Shown here one piece after another: positions 10,241-26,400 of a DNA stretch of 64,000 nt. A model generated the notes under the pieces. That model worked only from the letters and a program-made list of their open reading frames with translations. It was not told where the DNA came from and did not search any database. This DNA is from Populus alba (Eukaryota > Streptophyta > Magnoliopsida > Malpighiales > Salicaceae), in assembly GCF_005239225.2 (NCBI RefSeq), contig NC_133290.1, positions 13,338,204 to 13,402,203 on the forward strand. Direction: 5' to 3'. The position numbers were made by a program, and so were the translations under genes. Every line of letters starts with the position of its first letter. Within the stretch, counting starts at the first letter, position 1.

Positions 10241-13200
10241 CACACATTAATTATTCTTTTTTGTGTTTTTTTCCTTGTCAATTGATATAAACAGGATAGA
10301 AATTTTATGCCTCTATGGTCAGTGTATCACCTTGAGCTACATACATTATACATATTAATCATATATAGTATATGTACACCAACTTTGTAAGTCTGCTTCC
10401 TAGGAAAAGACACAGTCATCCGCAGGCATTCTTGTGTCCCATTGTTATTAGCTCCTGGAGCTGAGTGGAGGCTTCAGAAGTGGGCAGAGAAATGTATTAT
10501 AATCACTGTCTATGTAGAATGGCCAAGTTTTATAATTAATATATATGAGCCTTTTTTAAAATTAAAGGGAAAAAAAAGGATAAAAAAACCCATGAAAGAA
10601 TTATAACATAAAAGATAGGTGATGATTAATAAAATAACAAAAGGATGATTAAACACTACAACCAGTGATCTTTCAACCCAGGTTAGTAAAAAGTAATCCC
10701 TTTTGCCTTTATTTCATTTCATATGAACCCAAAGCAACCAGCCATCGATCCTCATAGGCATAGCCTTTTCACAAAGTGAATCCCACCTAGTTTATTCAAA
10801 TTCAGGACCGAAGAGATTTTTCTTGGAGATTGCATCTTCGCATGGCTACAAAGTTCATAATCCAAGAGATTTTATTAGGTCTAATGGTAAACACTTAATC
10901 AAATATAGCATAACCCTACTGTTATTAATTAGATGTGTAGAGTCGAGTTTGAAAATGCTTTTCAAAATATATTTATAGATTAAAATATATATTTTTAGAT
11001 AGTTTTAATATATATATCATAAAAAAAGCTTGAAAACATCAATTGAGTACAATTTTTTTAATTTCAAGATACTTTAGAAAAGAAAATTAGAAAGTCAAGT
11101 TTGGTGGGTGAGTGCTCAAGGCTTTGCCACTACAAGAAGCTCTCTTTATCTAACCTGCCATTAGAAGGTCCAAATTTTTAAAACTTGAGTGAAGTCTCAG
11201 ACCATGTTTGGACAAAAGTGCATGAGCTGTGGACCCAGATGGTTTCATTTTATGCTCAGCAAATTGGAGACTGATCATAGGCTGATAGTGGAGCACTTAA
11301 ATACCTAATGCGGATTGATTTTATGCAGGAAGATACCACCAAAACCAACCATTGATCGATCCAGCTGAGTTAATGACCTGACCTCTTGACCTAAAAATCA
11401 TGTCAGCAATTTCCCCAGTTTGGTCCACGCGTCCTGGTGCAGGCAGGACATGCATGGTTCGAAGAAAGCTTGCTCCACCGCAGCTACAACCATTCTTCTA
11501 TAGCGTACGCATAATAACTGCAGTCTCTATTGACTATTGCTTTTAGATCCCACTGTCGTGCAATATCTCAGGTCAAGGTCCGTGTGTGAAGTGAAGGTGA
11601 TCAGAACAAGGACTCGAAACAGCGACTAGGCAGCACAGATAACTTGTGAGACACAGAAAGAAACCATGCGTTGAGTCACATTGTGTTTTAAGCTAGGAGT
11701 GATGGACATTAGAGCTGGAACTAAGGATGAATCATGAGCTGGATTTATACGAAACCATAGACTTCTATTTCAAGTGTTGAGAGGTGGAGTGGGTGGCTTT
11801 TGTACAAATTTCACTGACAATTCCAGAAGATGTGCCATCAAATTGTACTCAGACTTCAACTTTTGGGCCTGTAGATCTCAGCAACTAATTTCTCTCTATA
11901 TAATTTTTATGAAAAATATGTTTAGATAATATATATGCAAATGTAACTTGGTTGTTATGTGTCGGGTATGTAAATGGAACTCGATGAAAAGAAAAATTAG
12001 TCAATACATGTTATTTCTTAAAAAAATATTAAATATTAGAGAATAATATAAATTATATTTTGTATTTTATTTAATAATTTAAATTTTTAAATTATAATGA
12101 TTATTTAATATGATATTAGAGCATTGATAATTAAACGGATTATAATTTTGAACCTTATTCATTTTTATTCTAATTAATAACATTAAACACAAGATAATAT
12201 AGATGTGTATAAATTTCCAACCCAAAATATAAACTTTCATTTGATAAAAATATATTAGAAAATAATATCTTTGAATTTCATTTAATATTTTAAATTTTTA
12301 AATTGAGATAATGTTTTGATATTAAACGTAAAATCAAGCATGGAAAGGACAAACCGATGCTTGTTCTAACTCAATTTGCACACCAAACACTTATACAAAA
12401 TGAAGTAGTCATGTATAATTCCATAGACCAAACAAACATTGTCTCTCGATCCTAGCGATCTCTAAGTACCAGCAATTACTAATTCAAAACTAGAACCAAG
12501 AACTTCCAATCCCTGTTAGTGATGTAGATCATCAAAGAGCTGTCCAGGTTTTTATGTTTTCTTCTCTCATATACACAATCAAAAATCGGTTAAAGTAGTA
12601 CTGTGTGCATGCATCAGGCCATTTTAATACACATTCTTTTTCGTGAATGGCTTATCTCATAGAAAGTTACACTTCTTTTATTGCTGTATCACAAGGCATT
12701 AAATTAAATTAAGATGAAACTAACGAGCATTGACATCTCCTTTTTCCTCACACTGAGTGGAGGTTTAGTTTAAAAGAAAACGATTGTTTATAATAGGTAT
12801 ATTAACTCTATATCGTGGCGGCTGAGCTCATTCTTTTGGCAGAGTTCTACAGCACCAAAATCATCCAAGATTTGAATCCAAGTAATTATCGAGGTTTATA
12901 ATTAAGGGGATATATAAATCTCTTATCAAATCACATATTTACGCTTAATTTATATAGTATGCTTTTAATTAGGTGTACTATTCAACTCAAGATTTGGTGA
13001 TCCTCCATTGCTTTCAAGCTTTATCAAGATTAACATGTATCACATGTGAATGGTTACATCACTAAATGGTATTTATGATTTTCTCTTACAATTAAGTTGT
13101 AGAATGGTATTCAACATTTCATAGTGTGCTCACCCAACCCTAGGTGCTAGGTGTCTAGACATCTATTCATGTCATTGTCATCTTCATTAGAAAATAGATT

Positions 13201-13357
13201 TTCTTTTTTTATATATATAAAAAAAAAAAAAGCTTTGTTGGGTAGAAATCTCTAGATATGATTAGTGATCCTACTTTAATTTACATGCTCTCAGGCTGCG
13301 TACAAGAGTATGATGTAACCTTGGCACATCATAATCATCATCTAGTATATATAGACA

Positions 13358-13550
13358 TGTTTGTTTTTATATTTTAAGAGATTTTTAAAAAAAAAGTTTG
13401 AATTTTATTTTTATTTTTTTACTTTAAAATAATATTTTTTTAGATTATTTTGATGTGATAATATTAAAAATATTTTTTAAAAAAATAATAAAAAAATATT
13501 ATTTTAATATATTTTTCAGCGAAAAACACTTTAAAAAATAACACCTATTA
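13358..13550 (+). repeat. Dispersed AT-rich repeat, copy 2
   Basis: Same family and orientation as 3743-3934. It opens TGTTTGTTTTTATATTTTAA and shares the blocks ATTTTGATGTGATAATATTA and ATTATTTTAATATATTTTT. It is non-coding. Confidence 0.55.
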
Positions 13551-16500
13551 TTTTTTCAAAAACCTTGTATATACCGCGAGGAGCATGGTAGAAAGCCTCA
13601 AGGAATGCTCAAAGGGTATCACAAACTCATCTTTAATTTAATACAGAAGATTAATCAATGAACTATATATGTCACAAACTTAATTTTTATGTGGAAATCT
13701 TAAGCACGTACGTGTCTCCACTTTGCTTCTTGCCCCTTTAAAGAGCTTTCATGGACAATGAAAGGGGTGATTAAACAGAAGAGAAGAATAAATAGTGGAG
13801 GGCATGCCAATGAGATCAAGATACGGATGATATTCAATTGCGTTAAAGAATATAAACACGACAAGGCCAACCCAACATGATTGCATAGAAAATTAACAAA
13901 ACGCCTAGGGTGGGTTTGTCACGAGCACAAACTCAATAAAAAATCGGAGCTGGGGAGCAGAGAAGGATATGCAACTTCACAATAATTGAGCCATTATTAC
14001 CTCCTAAAAGTTGCTATAATTTTTAATTCCATCACTAGAGGATTATTAATTATTTTCTGTATCTTTCTTAGCACGCCATAATATGTACACCGGAGGATGG
14101 TTTTGGTTAGGGTTAGTAACGCATTCAAATGCATGGACATTAAGGAAGGAAAGCATTGAGTCATGACGCATGGTGGATATATAAACCACCTCTATATGAA
14201 AATTGATAATATATGTGATTAGTTTTGCTGCTTAATTTAGCCCACTGATAATTATCATGTAAATCATGAAGATGAAGAAAATGTTTGATTCGTGAGAAAG
14301 TTTGGCTTATCTTTGTTAACCAAAGAGAAGGTTTATTTCATGTTCTTCTAATCTATGATGGTGAATTCTAAGATTTGATAGAAGAAAAGGCAAATTATAA
14401 GACAAGTTTCTTGCTTAAATTCCTTTTTGCTTTTTGCTTTTTCTTTTTCTTTTTCCTTCAAGAAGAAGAACACCCACTATAGGGTATTAACAAAAGTGAT
14501 CCTTCCTAAAAATGGCATTATTTTTTCTCTCTCGTTATATCAAGGATAGAAGATTGACAGGTTTAAGTGGAGATGAACGCCTTTCATTTTCGAAGCCCTG
14601 AGGGATTAATTATGAACCAAGAAAAAAGAGGGGGAAAGAAGAAAACCCTTCACCTTTTGCTCTATCATGGTTTCTAGAACACGATATAAAGTGCATAATA
14701 ATAATGTAATGGCTTAGTGTGTATATTTCAAGTGTTCTCGCATAAAAATACCTGCATTATTACTACTAAAGATAGCTCAAATACTTGTGATAACTCGTTA
14801 ATAGCAAAGAATATATATGTTTTTGCAATAGATCAAAAAAGAATTTCCAGATCAATCACAGGGAATACCAAGTTATTGATAAGAGTCATGGTAAACACAA
14901 AGAAATCGAGCAAATAAATTATACTTCAATTGCCATTAACATCTTCCTTTTTTATTAAAAGATTTTTAAGTCGAACTTCTTCTTTGAAATTAAAAAACAG
15001 AGAGAGAGATAGAGAAGAGCTGAGATAGCTGACAGATGCTTCTACAATCTAAAATTCAGAGGACCCTCTTTAAACCTAACATGGTTAGCTAGCTGATAAA
15101 TTAAAACCCTAATGACTTATTTTTCTTAATAGTGAACTAGCTAGACCAAAACATTGACAAAACGAAGCTATCATTGTCTTGTTGAATAATGGATTAGAGG
15201 GAACATGATAAGTTTAGAGATAAACCATATCATGATCTATAAAGTTCATAATCTTCAAAAAAGAGCACTACTTTTTCTTCCTTGATGAAGGTTTTCTAGA
15301 AGACAAAAATTTTAGGTGCACAATAATTGGAACTACATTGAAGATATCCAAATTTAAAATCTGGTTTACCCATCAGAATATGTATATGTGACTTTCGATC
15401 TGTCATGTGAATGTTTCATTGTTAGTGCAGCCGAGAAGGTGAGCTACTATTTATAAGTTTCTGCATTAAAAAGAGTTTTTTTTCCTCATAGTAGCATAAA
15501 AAATAAATAACATAGTTCAAAACTTATTTAAAAAAATCACATGATTTGACAAATTGTATGCAATTTTTGCAACTTGTGAGTAACATATAACTTAAGTCCA
15601 AAAAATTTGGGCTGGTTGTTTCACCTAGGCTTTTAACTCGTTGTTTATCAAAAAATCAATTCAATTTAATAATTTAAATTGTTAAATGAGATTTCAAGAT
15701 ATAATTTATATTATTTTTATAACATTATATTTTTATACAAAATGTCAAATTCCTATTTTGAAAGTTCTTAGCAACATCCTATATAACATATTTTTCAAGA
15801 TAATATTTTTTTAAACTAGTGCTGAAATTGCTAACAAAGTGTTACTAATAATAACAAAAAATTAAAGGTTAATTTGACAATGACTTTACAAAATCAATAG
15901 GTTTGACAAGTATGTGGTCCTTTTAATTTTGATATTTTAAATAAATAAAGCCTTTATTAATACCCCCATATAAATACTATTGATTCATAAATATATTGTC
16001 ACTATATGTAAGTATTGGTTGAACAGTGCACCTTATAGTGTAATGAATTATTGATATGCCACTAATTAATTGTAGTAATACATTCATACTTGACTTTGAG
16101 TTTTTGCTTGACCTCAAATTCATCACTAGATAAGCCTAAATTTAGGAATCCCTATAACTCAAAGCATAATCATTATATGTTATTTAAGTATACCCACTCA
16201 CATCCTTAAATTTACTATTAAAAGATCCAATAAATTGACTTAGTAATTTAACTAATTTATCTTCCTTAACTCTATCAACAAGATGGTTATTTTCATCATC
16301 ATTTGATTTGGATTCTCCATATCAATATAAAGTATGTGTCATACATAATCAAGCTTTTCATATTTATAATTTATAATGCTGGTATTAAATTTCTTGCAAC
16401 ACTCTAAAATAGAGGGATCAAATAAATGTGATGCTTATGTGCTTATTTGAATTAAACGTAAGTGAGCTTCATACTAGAAATTTTTTTTATTTAAATAGAG

Positions 16501-17486
16501 CTTTAGAATCTATAACTCAAACAAAACCCTAGAATTTACAATCCATTTTCATTGGTCAACCTAAACATTAAATTCATATGCCGTCACTAACAATGGGATA
16601 CCCTAATATAACAAGTTGAACGTGTCTTAGTTTGAATCCACCCAAGTAATATCAACTTTAATTTCAAACTCATTTCACTCAATTCAATCACATATAAATC
16701 TAGATAATTTATTAAAAGACATATAATCTAATAATTAGAAAACTCATTATTTCCTCAATTTCATTGTTAGTGTTGATAATAATACCATCATAAAGCATAA
16801 TATTCCAATACTAGAAAATATTATATCAAACATAACAAAACTCAAGTCTAATTTATTAATATCACATATTAATTCAAGATACATAATTTCAATAAAAGTT
16901 TATTAGACAAAACTCTAAAACCATATCATGATCAATAGCAATCTAATTTCATTAATTTTTTTTGCTTAAATAACGTAATTCACCACCTCAATTGATATAT
17001 TACATACCTAATTATCATAATTTACAACTAATTCTATGTAAATCCTTTCTTTGTGCATTTTTTTGTTTGCATTATTTTTTATTTAAATTTTGATTAGGCC
17101 CCTCCATAGTATTTTTTGGATTGTTGATCGTTGGATTAAAAAAGAAATCAAAATACAGGAAATTGGGCAGCAGACAAATTCTTCAATTTTTTTTCATCAA
17201 CTTACATGGACCTTATTTTTTTTATAAAAAAAAACCTGGAACACATTGCTACAAGCAGATAAAAGTTATCTCTAACAAAAAAGCAAATACCCGGGCCAAA
17301 GGAAGCCTGGAAAACTACAGATGGAGGCTTCTGAAATACAACAAAAAAGATGTGCTGCAATGTTTTCTTCATCAAGGGAACTACTCGACCAATTCCCCAG
17401 TCTATGATGTGTGCAAGAGGTCAGATGTGATTCACTCGATTGCATGTCTCAATCATGTGTACAACAGTTACTACAAGTCGGGAGAG

Positions 17487-20400
17487 TCAGCTCTGAGATC
17501 TCTCGCGCATTTTGGCTCTGGCAAAAAATACTCCAGCCAGAAGACCTGCAAAAGTAATTATCTTTTGTTAGTTCATGTTCTTCAAGAATGCCTGCACATA
17601 TACACCTTCTGTAGGTGTGTCGTGTGTGCATGCTCGAATTCTTGTGCATTTCTGCTAAACGAAGAAATGTTACCAAATAAAATGCTTGCTGAGTTTTGCA
17701 AACTGGTGGGCACGTGGAACAAGAGGATGCCAGCAACAGACAGGGGAATCTTGTTCAGCGACCCCACAAGACTGCAAATTGAAAATCATGGATGAGAAGT
17801 GCCTAGAATACATCTTTCAATAATTGACTATCTTTTATTTTAATCCTGACCTGTATGTGGTAGCCCCTGTTTGATGAAGAAACCACATAGAAGTGAAGCT
17901 GATTGCCAGACCCAAGAATCCACTAAGAGTCACAACAAACCAAAAGGTTGGCAACCTCAAAAGTGGTCTGCAAAAAGGATTTAGGACATTTAAGCAGACA
18001 TACTTTCTGTAATCCATTGAAAGAATATACAGATTCAATTGAAAAAAAAAAAATTAATGTTTAAGTTTGAGAGAAAAAAATTGCTGTAAAGTCGATACGT
18101 GGTATCTTCAAGTTGAAAAAAAGTTAAATGCAAGTTCTGGAAAAGCAATCTTATATAGCAATTATGACAAGACGACCAGAAAGAGAAACAATAAACAAAC
18201 CAATGAACTTATCAAATAAGCATGGGAAGCAGGGAAGAAAGTGATCTCAGGGTGATTCAAAGTTGAAATAGCTAAGTAAGCCCTATGAACATCCTGATCA
18301 TGTAGAGACTAAACATTCATATTCATTGTCAGTGTATACAGTAGACGGGGTACCATTCACAAACATAAAACCAGAAGTAAAGGGGAAATGGAAATGGAGA
18401 AGAGAAGCTCACGTTCTGGACAGATAGTCAACTTCATTGAAAACAAAAATAAGAATAAGCCCCAGAGGCAAAGAAAGAGTATTGTTTAGCATAACCATTG
18501 AAAACTCATTCAAGTTTCCAGATTTCGTGACATGCTTAGCTGTATCCATGACCCTGCGTAGAGTCAACTGCAGCAACAAAATAAAAGAAATAGAAAATCT
18601 ATCAGCTGCAGTTTAGAATTAAAATGAAACACAGCATGTTAACTGAGACAGCTGTTAAAACATAAACATATTAAATGCATAAACCAACTTTTTTCTAAGA
18701 ATCAAATTTCCCAAATGAAAAATACAAGAACTAGGCGTATCTACAGTCATCTTTTCAAGCTTGCAACTAACAAGTCAATTTCTATCAGCCTAAGTCGTCG
18801 TGATGGTTATAGGTAGGAAGTTTTAACTACCAGACTGCAACCTTACGTATTTAGTCATAAAATATGCATGGTGGGTAATTTAGCAAGTAATGAGATCAAT
18901 ACGTTATTTTTTACTTTATGTATATTACTATCAAGAGAAGAGAGAATTGAGTTTGGTTACTCTCTTATTGATTATTTCTTTATCAAATACTCTGTTTCAT
19001 TCACATCTCTAGAAATACTAGCATTTCCAAAACAAGTCACTCTTATTCAAGCTCAAAGAAAATATAGAGCATCCATACCCATCATTTATATTCATTACAT
19101 TGCAACTTTCCAACGAAACTTACCTGCCTTTTGCATTTAGGAGTAATATAAAATGGGAGTAAACCGAGCACTACAAATGGAATGCAGATCCAAGGTCAAA
19201 AAGACTTGCAGATTAAACTTTCTGCCACTTCCATCAACAAGAAGGTTTGAACTCACATGCAAAAGGGGAGAGAAAAAAACAACCCTTGGATTGGGGGGGG
19301 GGGGGAGCAAGGAAATAAAAGGCAAAAAACTTGTCCACCCCAAATCGTCCTCAGCTTTCCATTAAAAGCTGGTAGACACTTGAAATATTTGGCCTCTAAG
19401 ATTCATAAATCCAGAACAGCAATTTATGTGAACCCTTGCCAAAACTAATTATTTAAACCCATTTTCTCTAGAATAAAAGGTGAATCTAGAAACAATTTAA
19501 TGCACTGAATTCCTTTCCTACTCCTAACTACCCTAAATCCTTAAGACAAGATTTTAAAACCTTAAATTTACTCTTAGACATGATTAACTGGCCTCCAAAG
19601 ATGCCTTTTTTGAAGCTTGGTTGTTCATAATAGCACTTGGGATTTGTTTCTCAAGCACAAGCACCTCAAGTGGTCAACCATTATAATTTGATTATTTAGA
19701 ATGATCATACCAATTGTTGTGAATGTCTAAGTTTCAAGATTGCACAAATTGGCAAAGCTACATATGATTTCATGCAAGAGAATGGGCAGTTGAGTTTGCA
19801 AAATGAAATTTGAGTATTTAAAACCAGATAATATATAAAAAAACAATTTTAACAAATTAACACACAAAAATAATGAAACAAATGTACAAAAAGCAAAACC
19901 TATAATTCATGTACTCTACCGAATAAGATGCTGTTAGGAAACAGTTTATGATCTGCCATGCATAGCCAACAGCATGGAAAGAAAGATCAGTAATCCCACC
20001 AGAAATGGCCGAAATAATCTGCACAAGGCAAAAAGAAAACCTTTTTTTAAACTTGTCAGCACAGTAACATGAGACCAATGGTTCTTTTAAAGTCAGCATT
20101 ACACTACCAATCCAAATGTGATAGCTTGTTCCCATTTTGGTGGTATACAATAATAGGAGTAGTTTAATACAGGAAGATGCTATTGATGAAACCACCAAGT
20201 CAATACCAAAGCTACATTACCTAGCTAACTGTATTATTCTAGGTGCGATGTAATACTTCTTAAACTAAATTCCAACACCATTACTGTAACAAATGAACAT
20301 ACCATTAAGAACAGAGCAGCCCATACTCTACTGTCATGGTCCTTCTGGAATAAATACATTTCACCAACCGCAGTTATGACATTAGTAACATTCTTCAGGA

Positions 20401-23400
20401 TTGTGACCATGGCAACATTGATGTATTTCAAACTGCAGAAAGCACAAAACAGCAAGAATTGATGTAATCAGTAATGTAAACATAGCTGCTAATTATAATT
20501 TAAAAATTCAAACACCTAAACACAAGCAATCCAAAAATTGAGATCTCATGATTGGCAGCACTCTCACAAGAGTAGAAAGCAAGGGGGTGGGGGAGCATGT
20601 AGTGTCTTAATAACTATTGTATATGTACCACTGAATCTAGATGCCAGATTCATAAAATATTGTGACAAGTGTCCATATTGTTCCCTCCAGACGCTAGAAA
20701 AGTACACTCTTGAATTTCCCCTCAAGATAAATTATTTTCTACTGTTTTCTGGTGTCTGCATTAAAAAAGTAGATTTTTATAGTTTAGATTATAGGGGGGC
20801 TGAAACCAAAACACTCAAAGTACAAGTGCCATTCAAGAAATCAGATACTTTACTGACAATGAAATGCAAGTATAAAGAGAAAGAAGTATCCTGTTTCGAC
20901 TCTTTTCAGTTGTCAGATGCAAATTTACTGATGATTAGGCATCCTCTCATCTATATATCACATTCTGTAACAAGCATGCAACCAAAGGAAATGCCACAAT
21001 TAACTACTTTCAAATACAGAACCAGCATGCAATTATAGAATCCCAGATCTGTCACACACATCTCCTAATTACTATGATAACTCATCTTAGTTAATGTCCT
21101 TCGTCATATTTACTTTTAGTTAGCCAAGTAAACCAACCTCTCTGATTGCTTCTTATTGTTACCTAATAAATTAAATTTACCAACCAAGCATGTATTTATA
21201 AGCATACACGGTGTTGTCCATTAAACAAACTTGTATAACATCTTGTTGTCATGTCTTGTTCATTCACCTATATTCAACATCTTTGTACATAGTTGATCTA
21301 TTTAACAACTACACATTAAAAGTGTTCAATACATGTGCAATGACCCACACACAAAAACTAACCTATGAAAGATATAGTAGCACTCCTTAAGTACACTTCA
21401 ATCAAGGATTCCAAAGATACTTCAATTGGTGGCCTATCATCCAAGCCCTCTTTCAATTTCACTTCGATTCTCTAAAAATAGTTTATCAACTACTAATGAG
21501 ATAACCCAGTGAATGGTTAAAGAAATAAGCATGGGAAACTCCTGAAGTTTTCAACATATAGGCCCAACATCATATTAACATAATATTTGCACAAGTTAAC
21601 ATGCATGACAATTGAATGTCCATATCTTATACCCACATGCTACCTCAATGGTAGCATATGTAGCATATAGGTGGCCAAAATTTCATGTAAAGCAAGCTTT
21701 CCTCTTTTCACATATCATGTGCAATTATATCAACACAGTATTTGGGCTAAAACACATCTTTTACTTTAAAAGAACACATCATAGTTCAATTTTTCACAAT
21801 CACTCTTATTTAGCAACTATCATATGAAGTTTTCATTCAAACTTAGGTTATTTATGTATATTCTGAAAAGTCAGCGAGCATTTAAAGAAACTCTACATAC
21901 ATAAAAACATCTAATTCAATAGGATTTATGCATACTTATTAATTTAATCACTCACCTTAAGCTTTAACCCTTTTTCCTTTACTTTCTCTCTTTTTTTCTT
22001 TTCTAACTTCACAATCTAACTTTGGGTTTCTTTCTAACAATTCTATTCATTTAAGCTCTAATACTTCACATTTGTTCTTGGAATTAAAGGTTTGGTAGTG
22101 TTAGTTTGTAGGATGGAGTTTTGCTCTCTCTTAGGTTCAAGAAATGGAAGAAAAAGATGTAGTTACTACTGAGAATTTTGAAGGAGAGCACATCTCTACC
22201 TTCCTTTTGACACCTCACAAGCATGACATGCCAAAACTTGTCCTACTTCACCAATATGACTATGTAAAATTGTCATACTTCACCAACTTGGTCATTGTCC
22301 TACTTCACCTACTTAATCATGTAAATCTATCCTACTTCTAGTTAAGTTGGTAATTGGATTTTGAACCTTCTTTTCTTTAGTTCTTTAACTTTCGTCCCCT
22401 AATTTTCTCTAATCTTACATTATTCTAAAGTAATCATCAATTATAGTAAATGCAAATTTTGGGGTGTTACAAGATCTTTTTGATTATATATGTAGTGCAT
22501 TCTAGGATCAAGAAGAAATTATGGGAAAAGATCAGCTTCAAAACTAACAGGACTTTGGCCAAAGATTCTAAGCAATCTCCAACATCAATGGGAATTGCTA
22601 TTTGTTATAAGAGAGAGAGAGAAAGAGAAAAAGAAGACGACAATCTGCAGTTTTGGTATTCCATGAGCACACCCTAGTAAAAATCTCAGCCTAAAATTTT
22701 GAAAGAACCCATGGAGTTTAAGCATATGATATCGATGGAGATAAGCATATAGTTCTTTCTTTATTCTAATATACCTTTCAGGGAATGTACAATCTGCAGA
22801 GAGATGAAAGCCATAACCCTGAACCTAAACTACGCTAACCCTTTTACCACCATCAGAGGTTAAGCAAAAGTTACAGTTAATGAAAGGTGTGAACATATGC
22901 AAGAGCCTCTTTGCTGTTTATGTTCTTCTTAGTAACATGTTTTACTTCAGTACTTCGTTTCCCAGAAATTTCCATATCAAAAATGTTACATTCATCCACT
23001 GAAAATGGATAGTATCCTAGTCATGCTGTATGTTATACCATGCAAAACTAAGAAAGAACTACCTGTAAGCTTTATACACTGCAGGTATATGAAATATAAG
23101 ACAGCAAACCAAAAGGTCAATTTATGAAAATGAAGATTTCTCTCTACTTTATGCAAAAGAATCAGCTTGTATCACGAGCTTGATACTGAGTCTATTTCTA
23201 AGTGAATCTTACTTCAAGTCTTGCTAGATATATTTGCATTTCAAATGAGATAGGACGCAGAAAACAAATATATCATAAGATGGTGAGTTAGCAAAGACCA
23301 CCTAGAAATCTAAATGTTCAAAATTTCTTTTTTATTAAAATGATATGCACAGAAAGACCATAAAGCAGAAAAGATGCCATACCTAAACATGCTTGTAACA

Positions 23401-26400
23401 AGCATCCCGACAAATATAAAATTCACAGGTAACCAGACCTTAATCAATCTCCAAGTTAGTGGTTCTGTTGATATTACACCCAGAAAACTCAACGTTGACA
23501 CAATAATCACCGAGATAAAATTCTGCATCCACAGAACAAAGTTTCATGAGCTTTTAGAACTTATAAATATCAGCCTCATTTCAAACTAATCGCAGCAGGT
23601 AAAAATCCAACAAATATTCAAACACAAAAAAATGACAGGTTGAATAATACACAGCTATGAAAAATTACCTGGTAAAGCATCAAAGATATCCCAGCATTAA
23701 AATCATAGCTGGAAAGCACATATTTGTTGACCAGTATCATGCTGCAGGAGGAAATGCAATATGCAAGGCCAGATAATAAGGCTTCATTCTGTATTCTAAC
23801 TACACCTTTACTACGTATTGGTCTATCTTTATCCTTTTCCAACTTGGCATCTTCCAAATCAATTTCATCATTCTCATGAGACTTCATTGAGAAAGAATAA
23901 GATAACCTGTATGAAGATAAGTATTGTTGGCTACACTCAACTAAACAAGAGAAAGGGGGGTAAGAGAAAAGACAAGAGCAAATTTATGGCATTTGAGCAT
24001 TTCACAATAGTGTCAATGAATTATGTTTTCGTGCAAACATCATATTCTTTCTCCCATTTAAAATATTAAGAGGATCTCAGTGCAAGATATACAGTCTTGT
24101 TTATGAGCCTCAGTCATTTAATACAGCATGAATCATTACACTTTATCAATATTGGCCACTTCAACCATTTATTGAGAATATTTAAGAATAAATGTCTGGT
24201 AGGCCTACTCCATTTCCATTGCAGTTCTTAGAGCAAAATAGAACCTCCACTGCAACCTCTGCACCTTTCACTGCATGATTTGCTTATCTAATTACGTTGG
24301 CATCATCTTGATTTATACAACTCCAGTGACACATCCAATACCCAGAGTTTCTATGACAGTATAGAGAAAGTTTTCAGGTCCTTAACACACAACGCTGTTC
24401 CACTTTCCCTTTCCAAAGAAAAATGGAGAGAGAGAGAGAGTAAATGGAAAAAAAAATCCCACTCCATTCAAAGTTAGCAATAAAAGAATGCAAATAAACC
24501 ATGTGCCAAGCATTCAAAGCACCTTTTTCATAATTATTTGGAAAATTTCCAAGCTTCAGAGTGCACTCTCAACAAAGGTAACACTCTAGTATTGAACCAT
24601 GGATTCAGTCTGCATTTAAACAAACAACAATACAAGACCATCTGCTCTTGATTATCTAGCACATTTACTTAAATCCAGCCCATTCAATGATGCCTGGATA
24701 ACAAAACACACACACACTCAGAGGAATTATACAGGCAGAAAACTAGCATGAACTCTCGTTATCCAAAGTACATTATCTCAACTGATCACTAAACATGCAG
24801 TGTCAAGGAATAAATTTGAACAGAAAAAACTAAAATAATCATGGAAGCATACCTGTTAACTACTTCTCTTTTTAATGGACTTGAGGACTGGTCTACCACT
24901 CTGTTCAACTCGTGAAGTTTCAGGACTCTTTCCTCACTTTGGTTAACCTTATCTGTATCATCTATCAGACTCCTTTCATAAAAAGAATCAGGAGAATCCA
25001 AAGAAATTAACCTTCAACATGGACACTGTCACGACCCGATTCCCGGATCCATGACCGGCACATAGGCAAGGTTCCCCTCCAAGGTTCCAAACCTATGCGA
25101 ACCCAAACTTACATACAATCTTATCCTTCAAAACTCAATCAGAGTTTGTTCAACGCAGCATAAACAACAAACTAACTTCATAATATAATTCGATTGTCTT
25201 AATACAAGAGTTAATATAATTTCATAGTTTTGGAGCACTAACTTGACATAAAAAGAAAGATACAAATTACAACCAAAAGCAGGTTCGGAAGGTTCAACAA
25301 AAGTAACCCGCTATCAAGCTATAAGCCTGAAAAGAATAAATAATGAGAGGGTGAGTTCAACAACTCAGTGAGTAGATAACGTTCAATATACACACACGAG
25401 GTAATATAGCAATGAGAAATATATACACAAGTATGGCTTTAGTTCTTATACGAAGGTTTATCAAATAGGCCATAACAAGAATATCATATGGTAGAACTCG
25501 TCAGAAAATCAAAATGCAATGAGCATGAGGCTCCGTACTGTTGGATGATCAGTCCACACAGGTTGGTGTCTCCCCCGACCAACTAGGGTTCAGATACGAT
25601 GTGCACAAAGACTAACACTACCCTGTTAGCATGGGTATTCTGACTGACATACCATAGGTTCATAATCATAATCAAACAAACATATTCATATCTCAAAGCT
25701 CAACTCATGACATCAATCAAATGAGGAGCATCAATTCAGAATTCACTTCAAAATACATACTGGTTCATATCAAGAATTCAGATTCAATAATTGATCATGC
25801 TTTATCATAACAAAGATAATAATCAATATATATTATCAAGAAGCATGAATCCAATTCATATTAACAAATCAAATATTTATAGTATTTCTCATGCATATGG
25901 AAAATTATCCACTCACCTGACTCAAAAGCAAACAGAAGCCAAAAGCAGACACTGAAGAAAATCCTACTAACGTCCCGTCGGTTAGAATATCAGGATTATC
26001 TGAATACAAAGGAAATATTTTCAAGAACAAATCGAAAAGACATTTAACCTATCTAATACACTTAACTAAGGGTGTATTCCATAACCCTATATGTTTTTAA
26101 ACTAAACTAGTCACTTTTCTCAAAAACCCAAAATCTAACGGTTTTCTCGAAATCTAATACATAATAAAAACAACTAATAAAATTGGTAATAATTCACTAA
26201 GTAACCCTTAATTCTTCATCAAAACTAATCTGCAAAAGCTAATATTACAGCTAGGACTAATCTAGAATTTTTCCATAGTTTAGGGCCAAATTGTAACTTT
26301 TATCAAATGGAGGACCAAACTGAAATTTGTCATAAATCCATGAATATACTGAAATTCTGACCTTAATTAATCCTCAATTCTGCCCAGGATGTATCACTAT

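Larger units (their letters stand above)
7328..17486. other. 10-kb gene-poor intergenic region
   Basis: No protein-coding gene or structural RNA is recognised between the protease promoter and the 3' end of GONST1. It contains a pair of about 490-bp direct repeats (8271-8760 and 9490-9982), a MITE (10010-10240) and a dispersed repeat copy (13358-13550). A loose AT-rich motif resembling AATATAAATTATATTTT recurs near 7940, 12045 and, inverted, 15700, suggesting eroded transposon remnants. From about 15500 to 17100 the DNA is AT-rich without recognisable ends. Confidence 0.5.

Noticed and set aside
17121..17795. 224-codon plus-strand open frame
   Set aside because: It lies antisense over the last GONST1 exons and introns, is very Lys/Cys-rich, and has no family resemblance.
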